NCBI RefSeq assembly: GCF_009646335.1
Contig: NZ_WJBU01000006.1
Coordinates: 1-64,000, forward strand
DNA length: 64,000 nt
Source of the DNA: Caenimonas koreensis DSM 17982
GTDB lineage: Bacteria > Pseudomonadota > Gammaproteobacteria > Burkholderiales > Burkholderiaceae_C
Reading direction: 5' to 3'
The translations under genes were made by a program, and so were the position numbers. The notes below the pieces were generated by a model. That model was given only the letters and a program-made list of their open reading frames with translations. It was not told the DNA's origin and did not search any database. Positions 57,174 through 64,000 of this stretch are shown piece by piece (within the stretch, counting starts at the first letter, position 1; every line of letters begins with the position of its first letter).

Positions 57174-58538
57174 TTACTGCATGCGTGCGACGGTCGCTGA
57201 AGGCGCGGCCTGCAGCTGGGCATTCATGGCCTTCGCGGACAGCCTGAAGGCGGGCATCGCTTGCGCCGAGATCTCTGCTGCGACGCTGCGACGCGCCATG
57301 GCGGTGGGGTCCTGGTGGATGCCATTGACCCGGTACTCAAAGTGCAGGTGCGGCCCGGTCGCCCAGCCTGTCATGCCCACAGCGCCGATACGCTGGCCCT
57401 GAGTGACCGACTGGCCTGCCCGCACGTCGAGGCGGCTCAGGTGCGCATAGACGGTCTCGTCGGTCGCGTTGTGGCGCACGATGATCACGTTGCCAAAGCC
57501 ATTTTTCACACCGGCAAAACCGACAACGCCGTCGCCGATCACGCGCACCGGCGTGCCGATGGCAGCGCCATAGTCCACGCCCAGGTGAGCCTTCCATTGG
57601 TTGAGGATGGGATGCAGGCGCATGGCGAAGCTGCTGGTCACACGCGAGAACTCCATCGGAGAGGCCAGGTACGAAGTGGACAGGCTCCTGCCGTCGAGGC
57701 TGTAGTAGCTGCCCTTGCGCCCCGGCTCTTCGTACCACATGGCCTGGTAGTTCTTGCCGTTGTTCAGGAAGTCGACCGACAGCACGCGGCCCGTGCGCAT
57801 CGCTTCACCGTCGGCCTCCAGGGTTTCGTAGACGACGTTGAAGCGGTCGCCGACTTTCAACTGGCGCGAGAAGTCGATCTGGCTTGAGAAGATTTCAACG
57901 ACCTGGCTCACGACAGCATCCGGAATGCCGGCGTCGTCTGCGGCACCAAAAAGGGATGAACGTACCGTGGCACTGCTCAGCCGCGTGGACGCCGTGAGCG
58001 GCGCAGTTTCCAGGCGGGAGATGAACTGGTCGCTGCCCAGGCGCTCGACGACGAGCCGCTTGAACTGGCCATCATCCGTGGGCGCCCAGCGTGCCGTGAT
58101 CTTCACCAGCGCGTGATCTGCCGTCGCCTCGGCGGTGATGAGTCTGCCCGCACGTCCCAGCACCTGCGTCCGCACGACGGGGTTTGAGCGCAAATACGCA
58201 GCTGCCCCGGCATCGTTGACGCCCAGGCGCGAGAGCAGAGTCTCGACGGTATCGGTCGCGCGCGTGGTTTCGGTGCGGTACAGGTTCAGCGATGGCGCAT
58301 CGAGTGCACGGGGCTGCTCCAGCACGGGCAGGGGTTCGACGGACTCGAGCACCTGGCGCACGGTGACGCGGTCGGGTTCGGCATCGATCGCGGCCACCGC
58401 GAATGCACCGCCACCGCCAAACAGCATCAATGCGGCCAGTGCGGCCGTGACGTGCTTCGGGTGATGTTCGAGTAAGTGGGCCGCGTGAGACAAAAGCCTG
58501 TCACGAGCGGCAATAAGGCCGTTTTTCAACAATCGCAT
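57174..58538 (-). CDS. M23-family peptidoglycan peptidase
   Basis: 454 residues. A membrane helix or uncleaved signal at about 33-52 (ALAALMLFGGGGAFAVAAI) leads to a periplasmic region, then an OapA/SH3-like region and the LytM core with zinc ligands in HLGVDYGAAIGTPV and GPHLHFEYRVNG. Cleaves cross-links in murein. Possible partner of the bactofilin encoded 1.6 kb away. Divergent from tyrS. The first 20 residues are basic. Confidence 0.92.
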   Translation of the reverse strand: MRLLKNGLIAARDRLLSHAAHLLEHHPKHVTAALAALMLFGGGGAFAVAAIDAEPDRVTVRQVLESVEPLPVLEQPRALDAPSLNLYRTETTRATDTVETLLSRLGVNDAGAAAYLRSNPVVRTQVLGRAGRLITAEATADHALVKITARWAPTDDGQFKRLVVERLGSDQFISRLETAPLTASTRLSSATVRSSLFGAADDAGIPDAVVSQVVEIFSSQIDFSRQLKVGDRFNVVYETLEADGEAMRTGRVLSVDFLNNGKNYQAMWYEEPGRKGSYYSLDGRSLSTSYLASPMEFSRVTSSFAMRLHPILNQWKAHLGVDYGAAIGTPVRVIGDGVVGFAGVKNGFGNVIIVRHNATDETVYAHLSRLDVRAGQSVTQGQRIGAVGMTGWATGPHLHFEYRVNGIHQDPTAMARRSVAAEISAQAMPAFRLSAKAMNAQLQAAPSATVARMQ

Positions 58539-58699
58539 CCTTGGGGGGTGATCTGCTTGATCCTACATGAGCGTAGGCGGTTCCCTACGGTTACACAACG
58601 GGGCAAGCCTGAGGTGAAAACGCGGGAACTAGAATCAGGCGAGCATACAGAACACTGGCAGTGGCGCATCGAAGCATGCCGCCCCGCCTTCAAATCTTC

Positions 58700-59932
58700 A
58701 TGAACCAGCCCGCCGTGACCCAATATCCCGTGACCGACCGTGTGCGCGAGGCCCTCGCCGTCACGCTGCGTGGGGTCGAAGAGCTTATCCCTGCAGAAGA
58801 ATGGATTCAAAAACTCGCCCGCGCCGAGGCGACGAAGACGCCGCTGCGAATCAAGTTCGGCCTGGACCCGACGGCGCCTGACATTCATCTTGGCCATACT
58901 GTTGTGTTCAACAAGATGCGCCAGTTGCAAGACTTGGGCCACACCGTCATTCCGCTGATTGGGGATTTCACTACCACCATCGGTGACCCTTCCGGCCGCA
59001 ATTCGACGCGCCCGCCGCTCACGCGCGAGCAGATCGAGGCCAATGCCAAGACGTATTTCGACCAGCTGCGCGTCGTGCTCGATGTGAGCAAAGCCGAGGT
59101 CCGCTACAACAGCGAATGGAGCGACCCGCTGGGCGCACGCGGCATGATCCAGCTCGCAGCCAAATACACCGTTGCGCGAATGATGGAGCGCAACGACTTC
59201 CATGAGCGCTTCCATGCGGGCACCTCCATCAGCGTGCATGAGTTTCTCTACCCGCTGATGCAGGGCTACGACTCCGTCGCGCTCAAGAGCGACCTGGAGC
59301 TCGGCGGCACCGACCAGAAGTTCAACCTGCTGATGGGCCGGCACCTGCAGCAGGAATACGGCCAGGAGCCGCAGTGCATCCTGACCATGCCGCTGCTCGA
59401 AGGGCTGGATGGCGTCGAGAAGATGTCCAAGAGCAAGAACAACTACATCGGCATCACGGAAGACGCGAACACGATGTTTGCCAAAGTCCTGTCGATCTCC
59501 GACGAACTGATGTGGCGCTGGTACACGCTCGTGAGCTTCAGGGGCGAAGCCGAGATCGCGACGCTGAAGAAAGAAATCGAGGGCGGCCGCAACCCCAAAG
59601 ATGCGAAGGTCATGCTCGCCAAGGAAATCACCTCGCGCTTTCACAGCGCGCAGGCGGCCGACGCAGCAGAGCAGGACTTCATCAATCGCAGCAAGGGCGG
59701 CGTGCCCGATGAGATTCCTGATGTGGCGTTGTCAGGTGCACCGCTGGGCATCGGCGCGTTGCTGAAGCAGGCGGGCCTCGCGCCTTCCGGCAGCGAAGCC
59801 AACCGCCTGATCGATGGTGGCGGCGTGCGTGTCGATTCGGCCGTCGTCAGCGACAAAGGTTTGAAACTGCCGGCCGGCACGTATGTCGTGCAAGTCGGCA
59901 AGCGCAAGTTTGCAAGGGTGACGCTGAGCTGA
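58700..59932 (+). CDS. tyrS: tyrosyl-tRNA synthetase
   Basis: 410 residues from the ATG at 58700 (in-frame ATGs at 58661 and 58676 give unconserved extensions). Class I signature HLGH at 63-66 (HIGH-like) and KMSKS at 241-245, tyrosine-binding loop GYDSVALKSDLELGGTDQK, then a C-terminal S4 RNA-binding domain (SEANRLIDGGGVRVDSAVV). It is the longer TyrRS type common in betaproteobacteria. Confidence 0.96.
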   Translation: MNQPAVTQYPVTDRVREALAVTLRGVEELIPAEEWIQKLARAEATKTPLRIKFGLDPTAPDIHLGHTVVFNKMRQLQDLGHTVIPLIGDFTTTIGDPSGRNSTRPPLTREQIEANAKTYFDQLRVVLDVSKAEVRYNSEWSDPLGARGMIQLAAKYTVARMMERNDFHERFHAGTSISVHEFLYPLMQGYDSVALKSDLELGGTDQKFNLLMGRHLQQEYGQEPQCILTMPLLEGLDGVEKMSKSKNNYIGITEDANTMFAKVLSISDELMWRWYTLVSFRGEAEIATLKKEIEGGRNPKDAKVMLAKEITSRFHSAQAADAAEQDFINRSKGGVPDEIPDVALSGAPLGIGALLKQAGLAPSGSEANRLIDGGGVRVDSAVVSDKGLKLPAGTYVVQVGKRKFARVTLS

Positions 59933-59948
59933 AGCGCCGCGCGCTGGA

Positions 59949-60647
59949 TCACTTCGCGCCGGCTCGCTCCAGCATCGTCACCATCGCGGCATAGCCCCTC
60001 GCGCGGGCCAGCTGCAGGGGCGTTTGCCCGCTGCGGTCCGTCAGCTGCAAGTTCGCGCCCGCATCCACCAGCGCTTTCAGCGTTGCCTGATGCCGGGCGC
60101 CGCCATTGCCCAGCACGATGGATTCGATCACCGCCGTCCAGTGCAGGTTGTTCACGTGGTCGAGCGGCGCGTGCGCGGCTATCAGCTGTCGCACGACGCC
60201 GTCGTGCCCCAGATGGGCAGCCGCAATGAGCGCAGTGCCGTCGTAGCGGCTCGTCACCTGCTTCGCACTGGCGCCGAGGGCCAGCAACGTGCGCAGCGTT
60301 TCCTCATCGTCGGCAACTGCGGCGATGGTCACGCCGTCGTAGCGGTCCTTGTCGAGCAAGTCGATGCCGGCTCCTGCCTTGACCAGCGCGCGGATCGCCT
60401 CGCGCTGCTTCGCAAACGTCGCGACATGCAATGGCGTGCGGCCGTTGGCATCGCGCGCATTCAAGTCGGCTCGCGACGCGGCAAGTGCTTCGATACGCGT
60501 GACATCGCCCTTGTGTGCCGCCGCATGCAGGCCGCTGTACGCGGCGGCCTCGCTTGCCGAAGGCGCTGTCTGCGCCGCAGCCGGAACTGGCGCGACGCCC
60601 ATCGCCGACATGAGCAAAAGCGCCAGCCATGACGACTTGTTCATCAT
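59949..60647 (-). CDS. exported ankyrin-repeat protein
   Basis: 232 residues from the ATG at 60647 (a second ATG follows at 60644), overlapping the upstream stop as TGATG. Signal peptide (cleavage near PAAAQ, residue 26), then about five ankyrin repeats (GLHAAAHKGDVTRIEAL, NGRTPLHVATFAKQREAI, RYDGVTIAAVADDEETLRT, SGQTPLQLARARGYAAMVT). A periplasmic protein-protein interaction scaffold; such proteins are often paired with catalase or redox stress genes. Here it is coupled to the GlcG/HbpS-like gene. Confidence 0.88.
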   Translation of the reverse strand: MMNKSSWLALLLMSAMGVAPVPAAAQTAPSASEAAAYSGLHAAAHKGDVTRIEALAASRADLNARDANGRTPLHVATFAKQREAIRALVKAGAGIDLLDKDRYDGVTIAAVADDEETLRTLLALGASAKQVTSRYDGTALIAAAHLGHDGVVRQLIAAHAPLDHVNNLHWTAVIESIVLGNGGARHQATLKALVDAGANLQLTDRSGQTPLQLARARGYAAMVTMLERAGAK

Positions 60648-61138
60648 CACTTGAGCAGATCGCTCACCTTGGCAATCGCTGCAACGGCGCATTGCTCATC
60701 GAGATGGCCACCCGGCGCACCGCCGACACCCACGGCGCCGATCGTGTCGTTGCCGACCTTCACGGGCACGCCGCCGCCAAGCAGCAGAAAGCCGGGGATG
60801 TTCACGAGGTTTGCTGCAGCCGGGTTCTTCTGCGCGCCTTCCATCATGGCAAGCGTGTTGTTGCGCGCAGATGCCGATGTGAATGCCTTGCCGAAACTGG
60901 CCGCGATCGTGTGCGGGCCGGCGTTGTCGCCGCGCTGAACCGCGCGCACGGTGCCGGCACGGTCAACCACGGTTGCCGTGACGGCATAGCCGTTCGCGGC
61001 GCAAGCAGCGACGGACTCGGCGGCGATCTGGTTGGCCAGCGACAGTGACATCGTTTTTTCGGTGCGAACGGCCTGTGCGTTGGCGGCAGCGGCGATGAGG
61101 CTGAGCGCAATGGCGCAAATGGGGCGGAGAGTTTGCAT
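60647..61138 (-). CDS. exported GlcG/HbpS-like heme-binding protein
   Basis: 163 residues with a signal peptide (cleavage after AAANA, residue 21). The GlcG/HbpS/DUF336 fold is seen: SLANQIAAESVAACAANGYAV (in part), VVDRAGTVRAVQRGD, FTSASARNNTLAMM, then PGFLLLGGGVPV and GAVGVGGAPGGHLDEQCA. In Streptomyces HbpS binds heme and modulates a two-component pair; here it lies next to one. It is the first gene of a two-gene unit with the ankyrin protein. Confidence 0.88.
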   Translation of the reverse strand: MQTLRPICAIALSLIAAAANAQAVRTEKTMSLSLANQIAAESVAACAANGYAVTATVVDRAGTVRAVQRGDNAGPHTIAASFGKAFTSASARNNTLAMMEGAQKNPAAANLVNIPGFLLLGGGVPVKVGNDTIGAVGVGGAPGGHLDEQCAVAAIAKVSDLLK

Positions 61139-61217
61139 GGTGCGGGGTCTTTCGTTGTGAGCCGGTCCTGTTCAACCGTGATGGCAACTGTAGAAACTGA
61201 CAGCGCCCGCGTGAATT

Positions 61218-61251
61218 CGTAGCGCTACGCCGCGCGCTCCGTAGAACTACG
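61218..61251. promoter_or_regulatory. twin CGTAG-N2-CTACG palindromes before the GlcG/HbpS-like operon
   Basis: CGTAGCGCTACG at 61218-61229 and CGTAGAACTACG at 61240-61251, centres 22 bases apart (two helical turns). They lie 80-113 bases upstream of the GlcG-like start and overlap the stop region of the response-regulator gene. LuxR/FixJ-type regulators bind such dyads, so they are the probable operators of the adjacent regulator. Confidence 0.6.
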
Positions 61252-61891
61252 CAGTGTCATCGCCCTCGACGAGCGAGCCATAGCGCCGGATCAGCTGGGC
61301 CAGCGAGGGCGCTTCGAGCTTGGCGAAAAGGTTGGCCCGGTGCGTCTCCACCGTACGTGGCGACAGTGTGAGCGCGCGACCGATCTCCTTGTTGGTCAGC
61401 CCCGCCACGATCAGGCCCAGCACTTCGCGCTCGCGCTGCGACAGCTGCGCGTAGCGCTCGCGCGCCTGCCGGTCCGCCGAGAGGCGTTCGCGCGAGCGCA
61501 CGTGCTGGCGCACAGCCGACTGCAATGCCTCGATCAGCACCTCATCGTCCACAGGCTTTTCCAGGAACTCCGCCGCGCCCGACTTGAAAGCGCGACGGCA
61601 CATCTCAACCGTGCCGTGCCCGGTGAGCATGATCACCGGCTGGTCCACGCCCTGCGCCATCAACGTGTCGAGCACGGTGAGGCCGCTCACGCCGGGCATC
61701 CGCACATCCATCACGATGGCGCCGATGCTGTGCCGGTCGAACTCCGAGAGAAATGCTTGCGGGTCGCTCCACGTTTGCACGCGCAGGCCCACGGTGCCGA
61801 TCAGCAGCGACAGGCCTGCGCGCACGGCCTCATCGTCGTCGATCAAGTGGACGAGTGGCGAGAGCGGCCCGCTGGCAGTCGCGACGCTCAT
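61247..61891 (-). CDS. LuxR/FixJ-type response regulator
   Basis: 214 residues from the ATG at 61891, in an ATGA overlap with the kinase stop. Acidic pair in HLIDDDEAV, phospho-acceptor Asp62 (IVMDVRMPGVSG), Lys112 (FLEKPVDDE), and a C-terminal LuxR helix-turn-helix (LSQREREVLGLIVAGLTNKE, LSPRTVETHRANLFAKLE). Most similar in pattern to FixJ/TodT/DctR regulators. It probably activates the downstream exported genes through the twin palindromes at 61218-61251. Confidence 0.93.
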   Translation of the reverse strand: MSVATASGPLSPLVHLIDDDEAVRAGLSLLIGTVGLRVQTWSDPQAFLSEFDRHSIGAIVMDVRMPGVSGLTVLDTLMAQGVDQPVIMLTGHGTVEMCRRAFKSGAAEFLEKPVDDEVLIEALQSAVRQHVRSRERLSADRQARERYAQLSQREREVLGLIVAGLTNKEIGRALTLSPRTVETHRANLFAKLEAPSLAQLIRRYGSLVEGDDTA

Positions 61892-63345
61892 GCTTTTGCC
61901 AGCGGCAACGCAAGACGGAACACGGCGCCGCGCGGCGACCGGTGCGATGCATCGAGCCGGCCGCCCATTGAGCTCGCCAGGCTCTCGCACAGGCTCAGGC
62001 CCAGGCCAAGCCCGTTCTCGCGCGTCGTGAAGAAGGGTTCAAACACGCGCGGCAGGACGTCTGCGGGAATGCCTGGGCCTGAGTCTGCAATCGTCAGCTT
62101 GCCCGCGCCGCTGCCCGAATCGACCTTCACGGCCAGTTCGCGCTCCGCCACGGGCACTTGATCGAGCGCCTGCAGCGCATTGACGAGCAGGTTGTGGATG
62201 ATCTGTTCGAGCGCTACGGGTTCGGCGTGCACCATCACCGGCGACGACACGCCCGTGAGCCGCGGCGTCACCTGGTGGCGCGTGAACTCAGGCTCGAGCA
62301 GGTAGAACGCATTGCGCACGGCGTCTTGCAGCGCGACCGATTGCGACTGCGCGGCTGCGTCGGGGCGACTCACCGCACGCCGCATGCGCCCCACGACTTC
62401 CGAGGCGCGCTTGCCCTGCTGCACGGCCTGCTCCATCGCCCACCGTGCCGTGGACAAGTCGGGCGGGTCTTCATCGAGCAGGCGCTGGGCAGCCTGGGTA
62501 TTTGCCAGTACGCCGGTGAGCGGCTGGTTCAATTCGTGCGCCATGCCTGCGGCCAGCTCGCCCATACCGTTGAGCCGCGCGACCTGGCCCAGGCGCAGCA
62601 GCTCCTCAGCGCGCGAGCGCTCCGCGCGTTGGCGCTGCAATGATCGAAGCACCGCCAGCACCACGGCCGCTGCGGCGGCCAGCGTGAGCATCCACAACCA
62701 CGGCAGCGCTTCCCAGCCGACACTGCGCGTGGCGACCAGCTCAAACGGCTGGCTTTCGGCGGCCAGGTGCTTGCTGAAGTCGAACCGCCAGGGTGATTCC
62801 TCGACCAGGCCAGGCTGCAGCACGAAGCGCTGGCCCGACTGCTCCAGCACCACGCGCACCGGGCTCTTGTCTGCCGGCATGGGCCATTCGTTCCAGGGCA
62901 CGGCAGCGCGCACATCCAGCGTGAGCGCAAACGACGACGGCTGACCCGCCAGCAGGATGCGATAGCGGCCACGAGCCAGGTCGCTGTCGGCGAGCACGGG
63001 CTTTCGCTTCGACAGGGACAAGGTTTCGGCCGAGAGCAGGGCGGCGTCGGGCCACTGCGCATCGCCGTCGCGCCGCTGCACGGCCACAATTTGCGGATAG
63101 ACAGAGGCCAGGCGCTGCTCGGCTGGATCGCTCGCCGCCGCGGGTTGCAGCAATGCGAGCGTGGCAAGTACCGCCTCATGCTGGACAGCCCGCTGGCTGA
63201 GCAGCCGGTGCGCAATGCGCGCATCGGTCTCGAAGGCTTCGCGCAGGCGCGAAAGCTCGGCTTGCGCCAGCAGCGCGCTACCCGCAAGGGTGGCTGCCAG
63301 CCAGGCAGCGATCCAGATGCCGTGACGCATGAGCCAATGACGCAT
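61888..63345 (-). CDS. sensor histidine kinase with periplasmic domain
   Basis: 485 residues from the ATG at 63345; the longer frame reaches the divergent transporter start and is unlikely. Membrane helices at about 8-27 and 215-235 enclose a periplasmic sensor of some 185 residues of no named family. The kinase has H270 in GMAHELNQPLTGVLANTQ, N box VALEQIIHNLLVNALQAL (in part), G1 IADSGPGIP, F box FEPFFTTRENG and G2 GLGLGLSL. Same class as DctB/TodS-like kinases. Partner is the regulator at 61247-61891. Confidence 0.92.
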   Translation of the reverse strand: MRHWLMRHGIWIAAWLAATLAGSALLAQAELSRLREAFETDARIAHRLLSQRAVQHEAVLATLALLQPAAASDPAEQRLASVYPQIVAVQRRDGDAQWPDAALLSAETLSLSKRKPVLADSDLARGRYRILLAGQPSSFALTLDVRAAVPWNEWPMPADKSPVRVVLEQSGQRFVLQPGLVEESPWRFDFSKHLAAESQPFELVATRSVGWEALPWLWMLTLAAAAAVVLAVLRSLQRQRAERSRAEELLRLGQVARLNGMGELAAGMAHELNQPLTGVLANTQAAQRLLDEDPPDLSTARWAMEQAVQQGKRASEVVGRMRRAVSRPDAAAQSQSVALQDAVRNAFYLLEPEFTRHQVTPRLTGVSSPVMVHAEPVALEQIIHNLLVNALQALDQVPVAERELAVKVDSGSGAGKLTIADSGPGIPADVLPRVFEPFFTTRENGLGLGLSLCESLASSMGGRLDASHRSPRGAVFRLALPLAKA

Positions 63346-63432
63346 GGGGCGGATTCTTGCACGCACCCTGATGGGTTGTCTGCTTTTGGGCGGCGCCTCA
63401 CGTTCGGGTCGCGGCGCCTGCACAATGCGCGG

Positions 63433-64000
63433 ATGTCATTTTTCACGAGCATCGCACGCGCGTCACCGCAAGCCTTGCTGCGCGCGTCCATCGTCGTGGC
63501 GATCCTCACGATCGCACTGAAGACCGCGGCATGGTGGATCACCGGTTCAGTCAGCCTGCTCTCCGATGCGATGGAGTCGTTCGTGAATCTGGCCAGCGCG
63601 ATTTTTGCGCTGGTGATGGTCACGATCGCGCACCGCCCGGCCGATGCGGACCATCCCTACGGGCACCACAAGGCCGAATATTTTTCGTCGGGTTTTGAGG
63701 GCCTGCTCATCATCGTGGCCGCGCTCGGCATCGTCTGGGCCGCAGTGCAGCGGCTGATCACGCCGCATCCCATCGAGCAACTCGGTATGGGCCTGGTGCT
63801 CTCCGTGCTGAGCAGCGCGCTCAATGGCGCGCTGGCCTGGGCGATGCTTCAGTCATCTCGCCTGCACCGCTCGATTGCGCTCGAAGGCGATGCGAGGCAC
63901 TTGATCACCGACGTCTGGACATCCGCCGGTGTGGTCGTCGGCGTGGTGCTGGTGTGGATCACCTCGTGGGGCTGGCTCGACGCCGCCGTGGCGATCGCGG
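63433..64000 (+). CDS. cation diffusion facilitator transporter (3' truncated)
   Basis: Open from the ATG at 63433 to the window end (about 189 residues). Four membrane segments are visible, and the CDF signature is clear: SLLSDAMESFVNLASA with metal-binding Asp, HPYGHHKAEYFSSGFEG, and EGDARHLITDVWTSAG in the fifth helix. Members export Zn, Fe or Mn (FieF/ZitB types) using protons. The metal is not decided by the part seen. Divergent from the histidine kinase, with 87 bases between starts. Confidence 0.93.
   Translation, partial: MSFFTSIARASPQALLRASIVVAILTIALKTAAWWITGSVSLLSDAMESFVNLASAIFALVMVTIAHRPADADHPYGHHKAEYFSSGFEGLLIIVAALGIVWAAVQRLITPHPIEQLGMGLVLSVLSSALNGALAWAMLQSSRLHRSIALEGDARHLITDVWTSAGVVVGVVLVWITSWGWLDAAVAIA

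Overview
The window looks like a chromosomal piece of a high-GC betaproteobacterium of the order Burkholderiales, most likely Comamonadaceae or a close relative. Reasons: the leucine-catabolism operon, a Bug-family binding protein, the rplM-rpsI / erpA / anmK / M23 peptidase / tyrS neighbourhood, an S-adenosylhomocysteine (SAH) riboswitch in front of ahcY, and a C-rich/G-rich hairpin of a kind I associate with that family. No tRNA, rRNA, CRISPR array or complete insertion sequence was found.

Layout. 1-3183: the C-terminal end of an Rhs protein with a short basic toxin-like tip, a probable immunity gene and a second small orphan gene, all visibly more AT-rich than the rest. 3224-5232: AraC-type regulator translationally coupled to a GAF/degenerate-GGDEF protein. 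5348-17962: a tightly packed run for leucine / branched acyl-CoA breakdown (both methylcrotonyl-CoA carboxylase subunits, acyl-CoA dehydrogenase, methylglutaconyl-CoA hydratase, HMG-CoA lyase) with small accessory genes. It is interrupted at 6956-9461 by a vapBC module and an M48-like protein whose zinc motif is broken.

17959-32436 is the most interesting part: a putative porin-cytochrome electron conduit. In order it holds an OmpR-type regulator, a histidine-rich integral membrane protein, a 24-heme periplasmic cytochrome, a 1410-residue cytochrome with 53 potential heme sites built on seven tandem hexaheme modules, an outer-membrane beta-barrel protein with a TPR-like part, and a CcmI-like apocytochrome chaperone. 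An Fe-S/NAD(P) oxidoreductase and a QseB/QseC-like two-component pair follow. Inferred path: membrane quinone pool or NAD(P)H to the membrane protein, then the 24-heme periplasmic wire, the outer-membrane protein and the large cytochrome, possibly as an extracellular filament or surface wire. The direction of electron flow cannot be read from sequence.

32506-48719: mixed genes, including a double-length UvrA with palindromic elements inside its coding region, two hydroxyacid/solute-binding genes, prfC, a HipA kinase fused to a winged-helix-like N-terminus with twin palindromes at its promoter, an ATP-dependent DNA ligase and a Cys-rich exported protein. 48753-51915: SAH riboswitch, ahcY, tlyA and metF (methyl cycle). 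53363-54420: rplM-rpsI with promoter, leader and terminator. 54438-60647: bactofilin, erpA, anmK, an M23 peptidase, tyrS and an ankyrin protein. 60647-63345: an exported GlcG/HbpS-like protein next to a histidine kinase/LuxR-type response regulator pair, with twin CGTAG-N2-CTACG sites that look like the regulator's operators. The window ends inside a cation diffusion facilitator gene.
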